Source: Salvelinus alpinus
Lineage: Eukaryota; Chordata; Actinopteri; Salmoniformes; Salmonidae
Length of the DNA stretch: 64,000 nucleotides
Assembly: GCF_045679555.1 (NCBI RefSeq)
Contig: NC_092090.1
Span: 30,345,702-30,409,701, forward strand
Direction: 5' to 3'
A program made the position numbers and the translations under genes. The notes under the pieces are model-generated. The model was given only the letters and a program-made list of their open reading frames with translations. It searched no databases and was not told the origin of the DNA. Positions 1 through 11,970 of this stretch are shown here, piece after piece. Position 1 is the first letter of the stretch. Every line of letters begins with the position of its first letter.

Positions 1-1395
1 ACAAACAGTAGTAACAAGTATAAACACCATGGGACCACGCAGCCATCATACCGCTCAGGAGGAGACGTGTTCTGTCTCCTAGAGATGAACGTACTGTGGT
101 GTGAAAAGTGCAAATCAATCCCAGAACAACAGCAAAGGACCTTGTGAAGATGCTGGAGATAACAGGTACAAAAGTATCTATATTGACAGTAAAACGAGTC
201 CTATATCGACATAACCTGAAAGGCCGCTCAGCAAGGAAGAAGCCACTGCTCCAAAACCGCCATAAAAAAGCCAGACTACAGTTTGCAACTGCACAAGGGG
301 ACAAAGATCTTGGAGAAATGTCCTCTGGTCTGATGAAACAAAAATAGAACTCTTTGGCCATAATGACCATAGTTATGTTTTGAGGAAAGAGGGGGGGGCT
401 TGCAAGCCGAAGAACACCATCCCAACCATGAAGCACGGGGGTGGCAACATCATGTTGTGGGGGTGCTTTGCTGCAGGAGGGACTGGTGCACTTCACAAAA
501 TAGATGGCATCATGAGGAAGGAAAATTATGTGGATATATTGAAGCAACATCTCGAGACAACAGTCAGGTAGTTAAAGCTTGGTCGCAAATGGGCCTTCCA
601 AATGGACAATCAATCAATCAAATGTATTTATAAAGCCCTTCTTACAGCAGCTGATGTCACAAAGTGCTAAATCCCCAAACAGCAAGCTAAGCAGGTGTAG
701 AAGCACGGTGGCTAGGAAAAACTCCCTAGAAAGGCCAGAACCTAGGAAGAAACCTATAGAGGAAGCAAGCTATGAGGGGTGGCCAGTCCTCTTCTGGCTG
801 TGCCGGGTAGAGATTATAACAGAACATGGCCAAGATGTTCAAATGTTCATAGATGACCAGCAGGGTCAAATAATAATAACAATGACCCCAAGCATACTTC
901 CAAAGTTGTGGCAAAATGGCTTAAGGACAACAAAGTCAAGGTATTGGAGTGGCCATCACAAACCCTGACCTCATTCCTATAGAAAATGTGTGGGCAGAAC
1001 TGAAAAAGCGTGTGTGAGCAAGGAGGCCTACAAACCTGACTCAGTCACACCAGCTCTGTCAGGAGGAATGGGCCATAATTCACCCAACTTTTTGTGGGAA
1101 GTTTGTGGAAGGCTACTCGAAACGTTTGACCCAAGTTAAACAATTTAAAGGCAATGCTACTATATACTAATTGAGTGTATGTAAACTTCTGACCCACTGG
1201 GAATGTGATGAAAATAAAAGCTGAAATAAATCATTCTTTCTACTATTATTCTGACATTTCACATTCTTAAAATAAAGTGGTGATCCTAACTGACCTAAGA
1301 CAGGGAATCTTTAATAGGATTACATGTCAGGAATTGTGAAAAACTGAGTTTAAATGTATTTGGCTAAGGTGTATATGAACTTCCGACTTCAACTG
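1..1395 (+). mobile_element. Tc1/mariner element of the Sleeping Beauty-related salmonid type, defective, 5' end outside window
   Basis: The window opens inside the element. Positions 60-570 hold a decayed Tc1 transposase reading frame (PRTTAKDLVKML, SILTVKRVLYRHNLKGRSARKK, then [20 protein letters not shown]) with premature stops and frame changes. Its C-terminal third resumes at 884-1140. The 3' end carries the salmonid terminal repeat with two direct-repeat blocks (about 1168-1190 and 1368-1395) ending CTTCCGACTTCAACTG, followed by TA at 1396-1397. A foreign 268-bp block interrupts the gene (separate entry). The copy is dead. Confidence 0.92.
611..878. mobile_element. Repeat inserted inside the Tc1 transposase, with 5-bp target duplication
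   Basis: The Tc1 coding sequence breaks after GGACAAT at 610 and resumes at GACCCC (884). The intervening block is flanked by ACAAT at 606-610 and 879-883, a perfect 5-bp duplication. Its sequence (AAAGTGCTAAATCCCCAAAC; CTAGGAAAAACTCCCTAGAA) is a dispersed repeat I associate with salmonid genomes. It has no coding capacity and I cannot name its class. Confidence 0.75.
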
Positions 1396-1635
1396 TATAT
1401 CAGATTTCATATTAAGTTGGGGGGGAAATGAACTTGTAGCCTGTAGCCTGTGATTACAGCTCGGGACCAAAACAAAAAGAAACTAGAGCAATTACTGTGG
1501 CAAATAACAATCACATCTAAATCACAATTAGATGGATTTTATGGAGTGGGTGGGTCTTGCTGTGGGGACAACAACTCACAAATACTATATAACAATTATT
1601 GGACTCAACAAACATGTCTCTACCAGGTTCTCATG

Positions 1636-1957
1636 CTGCTCTTCTTCTCCACCACCCCTCACAATAAGAGGGTCTCTTCTTCTCCACCACCCCTCACAAT
1701 AAGAGGGTCTCTTCTTCTCCACCACCCCTCACAATAAGAGGGTCTCTTCTTCTCCACCACCCCTCACAATAAGAGGGTCTCTTCTTCTCCACCACCCCTC
1801 ACAATAAGAGGGTCTCTTCTTCTCCACCACCCCTCACAATAAGAGGGTCTCTTCTTCTCCACCACCCCTCACAATAAGAGGGTCTCTTCTTCTCCACCAC
1901 CCCTCACAATAAGAGGGTCTCTTCTTCTCCACCACCCCTCACAATAAGAGGGTCTCT
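1636..1957. repeat. 35-bp minisatellite, about 9 copies
   Basis: The unit is CTCTTCTTCT + CCACCACCCC + TCACAATAAG + AGGGT. The 35-bp spacing is seen at 1681, 1716 and 1751. Units are almost identical, so the expansion is recent. Confidence 0.95.
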
Positions 1958-2624
1958 GCTTCTCAGCCACCATCCACAGCATGGATGGCTTCATTTCCCT
2001 CTGCCAGTCACAAACCAGCCCTTACACAATGGCAGTAATTCTATTAGGCTGACTAATAAGGCCCAGTGGTGTTATTAGACAAGGTGGGGGTGCATGGCAG
2101 TGGCCCACTCCTCCGCTTCGCGCCCCTGGCAGGTAGGTACGCCAGTGCCTCAGACACATGCCATCACAGAACCAACCACCAGTCTGTCTCTACTCTCAGG
2201 TGACAACGGGTTGCCATGGAGAACACTGCGAGACTTGCCTGAGGAGGAAAATCCAATATAATGTAAACATGTCTAAATGGGACTTTGCTGGCTGCGGTAC
2301 TGTCTAAATGACTTGATCATGACTTCATTGTTGAATCAAAATTCTCTTAATTACAGCCTGGAGATATATTATTTGGGTTTATTAACCTTCTGTGGTGTGG
2401 GGCTGCTTCCCCTCTAAATCACCCGGTCTCTCACTCCTCGTTAATGTCTGCTCTGCCTAGATACACATCTCCGGAGCCCAGCCAGGCCAAGTCTCATTTA
2501 CACATTTTCACCAGCGTAATGTTTAAGGGGCTTTCTCTCCCTGTTGAGTACATTACAGCACTATGGAAGAAAAGTTACGAGTGAGTAGCTGTGTGATACC
2601 AATGCCAGGGTTAAACACACAGTG
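1958..2624. other. Intergenic stretch, no gene seen
   Basis: Unique-looking sequence downstream of sox6 with no convincing ORF, RNA gene or named repeat. Confidence 0.6.
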
Positions 2625-4003
2625 ACCACGTTTACACGCGCACAGTGTTACGGATAATAGCTCATATCCCAGTTAAGGTCTTATTCAGGATACGATGTTT
2701 ACATGCATCTTTGATATCCCGCTCACGAGTATCCCTGTACCCATGAATAAACAGAATATTCCTAATTTGCTCAGAGATAATCGGTAATATTTTTTAGCAG
2801 GAGGTGCGAGAAAAACAACAAATCAAAATACAAGCCTCATTTACATATTTTTTCTGCTTATAATTTCCGATATTAGGAAGGTTATTTGTTAGTCAGTCAA
2901 CTTGTCTATTATTAGATACATGCAGCTTCTCTTCTGTCATGACTTGATGCTCTAGAATACTAAATAAAGAATGAATGCATCATCAACAATCTAGTTGACA
3001 TCGGTAAAGTTGTCTTTTATTTCTGCTTCTCTTGTGGAGCGAAGATGTTTAGGTACCGGGGATATTTTCCATGCAAAAATTACATTTTGTTGACCGGTTT
3101 TAAGGAAATTAAAAGCTGTGAAATGATCCAACATGTTTCTGAAAGTATTTCAGTTCGTATTGGATGTTAATTTTCTGTGGTTGAAAGTGGAAAAACTGTC
3201 AGCTTTTATGTTGCTGAAAAAGTACCCAATTGTCATACTTGAGTAAAAGTAAAGATACCTTAATAGAAAAGGAGTCACCCAGTAAAATACTACTTGAGTA
3301 AAAGTCTAAAAGTATTTGGTTATATATATACTTAAGTATCAAAAGTAAATGTAATTCCTAAAATATACTTAAGTATCCAAAGTAAAAGTATAAATAATTT
3401 AAAATAACTTATGTTAAATGAAAACTCCACCCCAAACTATCTTTTGGTATTGGTTTCATTAGTCCATTGTTGACATAGTTCCAAAATGTTTTGCTTGTCA
3501 GCAATCAAGTTTTCAAGATATGTAACTTTCAAAATACAGAAATCATCCCTGTATGATACGGGGATGAGTTCTGTTCGGGGATGAGTTCTGTATTTTGAAA
3601 GCTCCCACTCAAATGTCATATGTCTCCACACAATGTACATTTGGTCTATAATTTTACTGCAAGAAACACTTAATTCTGCAGGATTAAATATTATAATGTG
3701 CTACATGTGAGGCCTAAAGTCAGTGACAAGACTTCGGTTACTTCAGTTACTATTCCAACTACTACTCTTCCCATCTGAACTTCAACAGTCCTACTATGTG
3801 AAACTGAGCCAGATGTTTACATGCCACAGAATCCCATCTAAGATCAGCATATCCCAGGCATCTTATTCGGGTTTCTCAAATCCGGGATACGAGATTATTC
3901 AGGTTATTGTAAACGGGATATGACGATTATATGTGTCAACTCAAAAACAGAAAACTTGAGTATACCGAATAATATCTGGATATTGGCGTGCATGTAAATG
4001 TGG
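2625..4003. mobile_element. Candidate non-autonomous DNA element with imperfect terminal inverted repeats
   Basis: The left end ACCACGTTTACACGCGCAC and the inverted right end ACCACATTTACATGCACGC match at 14 of 19 positions. Inside both ends lie related GTTTACATGC and GATAT/ATATC-rich segments (2696-2720; 3815-3990). A further teleost-type dispersed repeat with ACTTGAGTAAAAGT and CTTAAGTAT motifs sits at about 3220-3410. No transposase is present and the target duplication is unclear. Confidence 0.45.
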
Positions 4004-5783
4004 TGAATAACACAATCCTCAGCCCTGCAAACTAACAATCACTTCTCTGCTGCTAGATCAAATGCCACATGAACAGCTCCATAGTGCTATATTTAACAGG
4101 GGTGGTGGTTCACTGAAACAAGAGGGCAGTGACTAACTAAGGCAAACACTGCCTGTCTCTATATTGTCCAGAAGGAAACAGTGTCCACAGACAGCATATG
4201 TAAAAATAAGAAAAATGAGAGAAATCATCTATATGAGTGCCCCTCTTAGCAAAGTGATAATGGCATACTGGTAGGCAAAAACACCCAATTTAAATACAAT
4301 TCATAAATATAAAGAGCTCTCTTTTCTGTTCAGTGGTTCTTGGACGTGCAAAATAACTTTCAAAAACTGCTAACAGAGCAACAATGAACTTAGAGGCTTT
4401 TAAGTGGATTGCATGGTTTATTCATGAGGACAACATTATTGTTTTTCCCAGTTCACTTAAACAATTGACAGTGTTCAGTCGTCAGCATACAAAGTATACT
4501 TCACAGAGATGAACAGAGATGATGATCATTACTAGACATGAGCTTCCCTTGCAGCAACAGGCTGCTGTCTGTCTCTTGGCTGGGTCCTCTCCAGAAGGAC
4601 TGTTTCTGGTTACAGTCTCATGCTGAGTACAGGTGAGCTATTTCACTGGCAGCCTTCTGCTCATGACTGTGTTCACGGAGCACCCTATATAACATTTTAA
4701 GTACAGGCCTGCTCCTGAGCAGAGGAGTCGTGTTGTGTTCTGTGCCATACGTTCTGACAGACAGATAGACAGATGGCTGAGAAGGATATCTGCTCCGTCA
4801 TAGCCTGTTCACTAGGATGAAAACGCATTGTAACATCTGACATGAGGGCACACCTGTCCTCTCTGGTGGAGATTACATCTGGTGATACATACTGGACATA
4901 AGAAGTAGTACTCAGAGAATCTGACTGAAACAGACATGTTCCAGAGGACATGGGATAACTCGCTTTAAAAATGTCCAACAGAATTATGGGTCTTGTCTAG
5001 ACCACCACCACCATCGCTCCTATGAACACACACATGCACGTACTGCACGCACATGCACACACACACACACATACACACACACACACACACACACATACAC
5101 GCCACACACACATTTAGACACACTTTCAAGCACACTCATTCTTTCTGGGCTGGCACTTCCAACAGGAAACTGACAGTATTATGTGACACCACGGAATGTT
5201 CTAGAGAGCTGCAGCCTGGCAACGCTGACCTACACCCAACAACAATGGCTCTTTTTGTCCTGCTTTCCCCCCAATCCTCAACTCCCCTCTCAAATGCAGG
5301 TGGTGCTTTGCAATATACATCACTTTTTTCACCACTCATAATTAAAATAAATGAAGTCAGTGTTCCTTATTACAAGTCAAAGCACTCATGGGAATGCCAC
5401 AACCCTCTATACACACTGCTTTACAAGTTAAAAGAACAGTATATTATATTCTCAAGCTGTGGGTTATACATGCCGTAGAGAACTTCTAAGCAGTTTGATT
5501 GAAAATAAAATGTGATTTGTGACCCAATTAAAATAGGGGATATACAAACATACAATAATGGAAAGTTTTGGGCATCTTTTCAGCTTTGTGACTGTGCCTC
5601 TGTTTGATCCTAAGGGATGACCCAGTAAATAGGAATACCATCTGATACACATTTTCAATTTTTCTTTCACACTGAAGTAAGACAGGAAATCCACATTCCA
5701 GTACTCAGTATAGGACATGCACATAAGCTATTTACTTGTACTGTATACTGTATCTAAGTAATAATCCTGAAACTGCTCCTATT
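4004..5783. other. Intergenic, no gene; CA-rich microsatellite at 5028-5095
   Basis: Only short chance ORFs. A broken CA dinucleotide tract lies at 5028-5095. Nothing else was recognised. Confidence 0.6.
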
Positions 5784-6008
5784 GGGCTCCAGAGTGGCGC
5801 CACGATCTAAAGCACTGCATCTCAGTGCTAGAGGCATCACTACAGACACCCTGGTTCGAATCCAGGCTGTATCACAACCGGCCGTGATTGGGAGTCCCAT
5901 AGGGCTGTGCACAATTGCTCCAGCATCGTCCAGGTTTGGCCGATGTAGGCCGTCATTGTAAATAAGAATTTGTTCTTAACTGACTTGCCTAGTTAAATAT
6001 AAATACAA
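5784..6008 (+). mobile_element. tRNA-derived SINE (salmonid type)
   Basis: The head is tRNA-Leu-like with an A-box-like GAGTGGCGCCACGATCTAA and a B box GGTTCGAATCC. The tail GTAAATAAGAATTTGTTCTT then AACTGACTTGCCTAGTTAAAT is shared by salmonid SINE families. Boundaries are approximate. Confidence 0.88.
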
Positions 6009-6755
6009 TATCAGTACTTGATAAACCCTTTTTAATTATATATTATATTAAAAACATTATCACATTCACAGCATAGGCTACATCAATCCAGATGTTTGAC
6101 GTTGTAACGTTCTAGAAGAAAAATACAGACAGTAAGAAGAACATGATATATACAGTAACAATCAAAACATAACTTCAACATGAGATAATGCCTTGTTATT
6201 ACATAGTATGTGGTATTGATTGAAGTTCCTACTACACAGTACATTTCTGTGGGCTTCCTTATCAGTGATTTGGAAGCAAAGTTAGAACAACTCTGGGAAC
6301 CTGCCAAGTATTCATTTGGTTTGAAGACAAATCTTCATTCTTTGGAAGCTTGAGTCACATTGCTCTATTCCAGAAGGGTTTAATAACCAACAGCACAAAG
6401 GACTAAATTGTTGAGGGGTTTTGCCGGTAGGTAGACAGTGCCTTTAGGTTATGAGTAAATGATGATAAAGTGTTTTCTTTTGAAATGACCCAGATACTTC
6501 CCAAACCAAGAAATGTCTGGGCTGAAAAGTAATAAGAAGATAATTAATATCTTTCAGATTCAAATCAAACTTCAGTGACATTTGAGTCTGTGTATGCGAG
6601 TGTGTGTGAGAGAGTGGGGTGCAAGAGGGAGAGAAGGAAAGAGAGAGAAAGAGAGGGAGGGAGGTGAAATATAAGTGTGTGCGAGAGAGAGAGAGGGAGG
6701 GAGAGATACAAAGGGAAATTGAATGAGTGAGAGAGAGAGAGAGAAAAAGAGGAGG

Positions 6756-6797
<42 letters not shown>

Positions 6798-6970
6798 GTA
6801 AGAGGGACAATTGTTAATGTTGTAGCCTTTCAGATTCCTAGAATATACTATATATTTTATGGTACTACATATAGTATAAACTATATACCATCACATAATT
6901 TGGTACAACATAAATCACATAAAGCTTCCCTTCAGACAGTTGTCTTTGTATAGCCTTTAATGGTGTATAT
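6009..6970. other. Intergenic, no gene; GA-rich low-complexity tract at 6605-6796
   Basis: A degenerate (GA)n/(GGGA) tract occupies 6605-6796. ORFs over it on both strands are artefacts. The rest is AT-rich and featureless. Confidence 0.65.
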
Positions 6971-7080
6971 CAGGGTTCTCCAACAGGCGGCCCACCAGTT
7001 ATTTATAATTATGTTCCGGCCCCCGACCATCCGCTCAAGAACAAAATTGTCCCGCGGCTGAATCTAGTTGATGACCCCTG
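6971..7080. mobile_element. hAT-type MITE, 110 bp, perfect 8-bp target duplication
   Basis: The termini are CAGGGTTCTCCAAC and, inverted, CAGGGGTCATCAAC, typical hAT ends. The identical octamer GTGTATAT flanks it at 6963-6970 and 7081-7088, the hAT hallmark. It has no coding capacity. Confidence 0.88.
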
Positions 7081-7088
7081 GTGTATAT

Positions 7089-7897
7089 GGTGAAACAGGT
7101 TCTCATTTGTTGCACATTTTCCAGTAAGATTAATGACAATAACTTTGGGGGGGGGAAATAATTTTGTAACTTGAAAGGAAGTTGACTTTAAGAGACAGCG
7201 GTAAGTGAATTTAGCTGATCACATTCTACATTCAGGTCAATGTCACGCTGTTGATTCAGATGTGGTTTATCTCATTATAGCCATTATTTCATTATCAATA
7301 GTGATCATATCAGCAGACCAAAAACAGAATCAAAGATGCATATGATTACATTTATATAAATCAGGTGTAAGGACCATGAAAATCGCAGAACGACAACACA
7401 ACACAACATCTGAAAGAAGTCAGATCCTCTGAGGGAGAAATAACCATATAAGAAAATAACTAATTGATTTCAAAGCTAAAAAAATAGCAGTAAAAGTAAT
7501 CAGAAGCAGAATATTCCTCTAATGGTTTGTCTACAAACAACATTTTGCCTTAGTCTAAATTCAGCAGAGGTAAACTGTTTTTTTGCAGTGGCTGATTGAG
7601 CTGTATTTGCCTACTTGTCCGGATATGAGGGATTTGAGGCTTGTCTTGGCTACACTGGGGTTTCATCCACACAGCAGGAAGAAGATAAAAAGAGCAGCTT
7701 TGGAGGGAGGAAAAATCACAGCGCATTAAAACCACATCTAATGGGGGATGCAGCAGCTTAGGATAGCCAAGACGATTAAGGGGTCAATGGTCGTACCGTA
7801 GGTGGAACGTACCTGATGCTTCTCACCTTGGCCCAATGGAGACAGTGCCAAAACACGACTCTCAAAACCACAAACACATAGACGGTCAACATACTGA
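7089..7897. other. Intergenic stretch, no gene seen
   Basis: AT-rich sequence with short chance ORFs only. Confidence 0.55.
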
Positions 7898-7905
7898 AGG
7901 TCAAT

Positions 7906-8082
7906 CACAGGAGGTTGGTGGAACCTTAATTGGGGAGGACGGGCTCGTGGTAATGGCTGGAGCAGAATTTGTGGAATGGTATCAAATACATCAAACACAT
8001 GGTTTCCATGTGTTTGATACCATTCCATGTGCTCCGTTCCAGCCATTATTATGAGCCATCCTCCCCTCAGCAGCCTCCACCG
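7906..8082. mobile_element. Palindromic (fold-back) MITE, 177 bp, perfect 8-bp target duplication
   Basis: The two halves are inverted copies around the centre (AAACACATGG / CCATGTGTTT near 7990-8020). The ends read CACAGGAGGTTGGTGGA and CAGCCTCCACCG. AGGTCAAT flanks it at 7898-7905 and 8083-8090. It resembles a very abundant salmonid fold-back repeat. The 8-bp duplication suggests mobilisation by a hAT-type transposase. Confidence 0.85.
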
Positions 8083-8090
8083 AGGTCAAT

Positions 8091-9282
8091 GCAAACTTAG
8101 ATAATGACAAACAAACACAGCCGTACAGTCAACAGATCTCAATGTATTCAGTGATGCATAGAAAATTCCCCATCATACGATTCAAATCGGTTTATGCTCA
8201 GAGCATCTTTCAACTGAGCACTGCTTGCCTCAAACAGATTGCAGCCTTTAAGCAATTGAATATTGTGCACTGAAAAGTCTTTCAAATCCTCTAAGAGAGA
8301 GTGGCATGGAGTTTTGTGGGAACAGAAGATCAGATTGGAGGAAGGGGGTTAGAACTAAAGCCATCACTGTGGAGCCATCAGTGGCTGGACAGACAGAAGA
8401 ACACTCCATTGTTTTGATTGAGGATCAACCGAGGAAATAATAGTCGTGTTCCAGACTGACTAGGTAGGGCGCCTGCGGAGTTGCCCCCCCCTCGCATGCT
8501 GCCTGCCTCACCTGGGACTACTTTAGAGGTCCCTGTTTTTCTAAGGTCAAAAGACTACAATAGCCACAAGGCTGTTGACAACCAAAGCAATCATTACTGC
8601 AGTTGTTTAACATAGCAGGTAACCTATTTCCTGTAGTCTCAACATTTTTCAATGTTTTATTTAATGTAATATAGTTTATTTATAAATAAGTTGACTCAGC
8701 TGGATGCACATGTATCAACTTTGAAACATGTTTTTTTATGTCTAGGCTAATGTGGCTTTTAGCACCTGAGCACATGGCACTTGGTAGGCTAATAGCCTGC
8801 AATTCACACCTCCAATTTAGATGGCGATAATCAGTACTGTATAACTCTCAGTGCTCGGCCCCTCTTTCCCACCAAACATTCCTTTGTTAATTGAGCAGCT
8901 TTGCTGCGTGAGCTAGGTGGTGGAGACCAACTTCAGCGGTGTACAATTCGCAGCCATTTCGCCGAAGCAGGCGGTGACTACTCAGAGAGGAAGAGGCAAA
9001 GCGAGAGGTTTCCAAAATCTGTCCAATATGTTTCTATGGGCTTAATTTGGACCTAAGCCTGTCTTCTGCCTTCCCAATGACTCCCATTGTTAGGGTGGAG
9101 ACATGAATGTGCATCTCGTCATTATATCCAGATTTCTGCCACTGGGATACTTTTTTGGCTATGAACCCAGCGTGAACCCGGCAGAGTTCGCCCACTGGTT
9201 GTTGCGGTTGCCAAGTTAGCTACCGTCAGCGACACGACTGTGATACAGCTGCCCAGTAAGAAGCACATACACTCAGCATATA
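8091..9282. other. Intergenic stretch, no gene seen
   Basis: No convincing ORF, RNA gene or named repeat. Confidence 0.55.
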
Positions 9283-10191
9283 CACTCAGTGGCCAGTTTA
9301 TTAGGTACACACAAAAAATGGTTCACTCCTACAGACAGTGAGTCACGTGGCCTTAGCTTGCTATATAAAGCAGGCAGACAGGCATCAAGGCATCCAGGTA
9401 CTGTTCGATTGAACGTTAGAATGGGCAAAACATGTGACCTAAGCAACTTTGAGTTTGATATGATCGTCGGTGCCAGGTGTGCTGGTTCCAGTATCTCAGA
9501 AACGGCCGGCCTTCTGGGCTTTTCACGCACGACTGTGTCTAGGGTTAATCGAGAATCGTGTGACAAACAAAAACATCCAGTCAGCGGTAGTCCTGTGCGC
9601 GAAAACAACTCCTTGATGAGAGGTCTAAGGAGAACGGCAAGAATCGTGCAAGCTAACAGGCAGGACACAAACAGGCAAATAGTGTCGCAGTACAACAGTG
9701 GTGTGCAGAACGGCATCTCGGAACGCACAACTCGTCAGTCCTTGTCACGGATGTACCATTGCAATAGACGATCACCCCGGGTTCCACTCTTATCAGCTAA
9801 AACCAAGAAAAAGCGGCTTCAGTGGGTGCGCAATCACCAACACTGGACAATTGAGGAGTGGAAAAACATCACCTGCTCTGACAAATCATGGTTCCTGTTG
9901 TGGCATGCTGATAGCAGAGTCAGGATTTGGTGTAAGCGGCATGAGTCCATGGCCCCATCATGCCTGGTGTCAACAGTACAGGCTGGTGGGTATGATGTAA
10001 TGGTGTGGGGATGCTTTCCTGGCACACGTTAGGTCCCTTGATACCAACTGAGCAACGTGTCCATGCCCCGAAGAATTCAGTTTGTTCTGGAGGCAAAAGG
10101 GGTGGGGGCCGACAGGAGGGAGACTCTGGCTGCTCCGGACAGGAGAGAGACTCTGGTACTAGATAGGTCTACCTAATAAATACCTCAGTGG
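9283..10191 (+). mobile_element. Tc1/mariner element, internally deleted
   Basis: The left end CACTCAGTGGCCAGTTTATT follows TA (9281-9282). The right end, inverted, has the related TATTTATTAGGTA and abuts TA near 10192. An open transposase part runs 9421-10032: MGKTCDLSNFEFDMIVGARC, ETAGLLGFSRTTVSRVN (helix-turn-helix), EEWKNITCSDKSWF (around the first catalytic Asp) and VMVWGCF. It stops at 10032, about 200 residues instead of about 340. The rest of the catalytic domain is missing; sequence jumps near 10054 to the 3' end of the gene (TGTCCATGCCCCGAAG), followed by a short degenerate tandem repeat (GACAGGAG). Confidence 0.9.
9421..10032 (+). pseudogene. Truncated Tc1 transposase
   Basis: This frame keeps the N-terminal DNA-binding domain (FEFDMIVGARCAGSSISETA) and the start of the DDE domain through VWGCFPGTR, then stops. 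The second Asp and the final catalytic residue region are absent, so it should not encode an active enzyme. The start is the Met of MGKTCDLS; the open frame extends upstream to 9289 into the terminal repeat, which is not expected to be coding. Confidence 0.85.
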
Positions 10192-10368
10192 TACCTCGAT
10201 ACAACACCAGTGCACTGGTCGCCGGCTTATCGATTCATCGTGGAGCCCAATCAGCCACGCAAAACAGTCTTGAGTGGCATCAAATCTGCCCAATTAGCTG
10301 CCCAAAGAACTGATGACCCATTATATCAAAAGTATAGTTTAAACCATGTTTTGAGGCTATAGAATGTT

Positions 10369-10722
10369 CTGACCTTAGTTCCTTTTTTATGTCTTTGTGT
10401 TAGGTTGGTCAGGGCGTGAGTTGGGGTGGGTAGTCTATGTTATTTTTTCTATGTTATTGTATTTCTGTGTTTGGCCTGGTATGGTTCTCAATCAGAGGCA
10501 GCTGTCGATCATTGTCTCTGATTGAGAATCATACTTAGGTAGCCTGTTTTCCCCATTTTGGTTGTGGGTGTTTATTTTCTGTTTTAGTGTCTGTTCACCT
10601 TGCAGAACTGTTTCGTTTTCTCCTCGTTGTTATTTTTGTGTAGTGTTCAGTTTCAATTAAATTATGACGAACACGCTGCATTTTGGTCCTCTTCTCCTTC
10701 ACCAGACGAGAATCGTTACAGT
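10369..10722 (+). repeat. Dispersed salmonid repeat with internal hairpin
   Basis: I recognise this segment (TTGGCCTGGTATGGTTCTCA...GAGAATCGTTACA) as a multicopy salmonid sequence. GGTTCTCAATCAGAG (10483-10497) and CTCTGATTGAGAATC (10516-10530) form a near-perfect hairpin stem. It may be the 3' end of a retroelement; class unknown. Confidence 0.65.
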
Positions 10723-11641
10723 AAGACAGTTAACTAAGCTCATAAGGCATTTCTAAGTTATATTCTTCAAGAATAAAGGGGTATATATTATTAATTTATA
10801 AGTAAAAAAAATTGATGTAGCAACTTAGGTTTAAGGTTATTCTGTTACCCTAGCTATCAGTAGATACACTTGTACTTGACTGGCTTGTGAAAGGTGCTGA
10901 AATACTTAAATTGTTAAGAAAATAACCTGCGAAAAGTCACTTTAAGAAACAACATTTCCTGTCAAATGTAACTTGTTTTTCACTACCCAGGGCAAAGATT
11001 TAAACAGTGAGCAAAACCCAGAGGTAAAGCAGCCAAGGATTGAGTGTCTGACTGAAGTGGGATCATAGGGTAGGCAGCATGGTGTTCTGGTTGGAGGCTG
11101 AAGTCTAGAAGCCTGCAGGGAGTCAGAAACACTGAAACACTGGCAGCAGGTTTCTACCCGTCACTTTTTCTCTACATGATACACAGAGAAGATGTTCTGG
11201 TCTGTATAGCCAGTGGTGACTCTCTAAACATCTCCCTGTATCAATAAGGTCCTCTCTCTGTCTGATGTTCCCGGTCGGAAGCTCTGACTCTGAGCGATCT
11301 CACCAAGCCAAAGACCTGCTTTATCAAGCAACCGATTTAACAAGACATCTCCTTTCATGCTTGTTGGCTTCTCAAGCAGTAATGGATTTTCTCAATGAGT
11401 CTCTCTTTCTTTTCTCCAGGTTTCACACTTTTTTCTGCCGGGGAGCTGGGCTCCACTCCAGGTCAAATCCTCTGCCATTGACTTTGATTTCCTGAGGTAA
11501 GTGATCCGTCGCTCCAGGCCTGACCAGCACCGCCTGAAATCTGGCCTCACTTTGGCTCCCCATGTCTGATATTGTACACTCTAATGCAAAGTGAAGTAGC
11601 ACATCTAAATAGCCTGTCAATCCCCTCCCCTCCCCTTCACC

Positions 11642-11645
<4 letters not shown>
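10723..11645. other. Intergenic stretch, no gene seen
   Basis: No convincing ORF or RNA gene. Unique-looking sequence leads into the CT microsatellite. Confidence 0.55.
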
Positions 11646-11725
<80 letters not shown>

Positions 11726-11882
11726 GTCTCTGTCTCTGTCTCTGTCTCTGTCTCTGTCTCTGTCTCTGTCTCTGTCTCTCTCTCTGTCTCTCTCTGTCTC
11801 TCTCTGTCTCTCTCTCTGTCTCTCTCTGTCTCTCTCTGTCTCTCTCTGTCTCTCTCTGTCTCTCTCTCTGTCTCTGTCTCTC

Positions 11883-11967
<85 letters not shown>
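11646..11967. repeat. CT/TCTCTG compound microsatellite, about 320 bp
   Basis: (CT)n at both ends flanks a core of TCTCTG and TCTCTCTG variants (about 11719-11890). Long ORFs on both strands (SLSLSL / RERERE) come only from the repeat. Confidence 0.97.
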
Positions 11968-11970
<3 letters not shown>

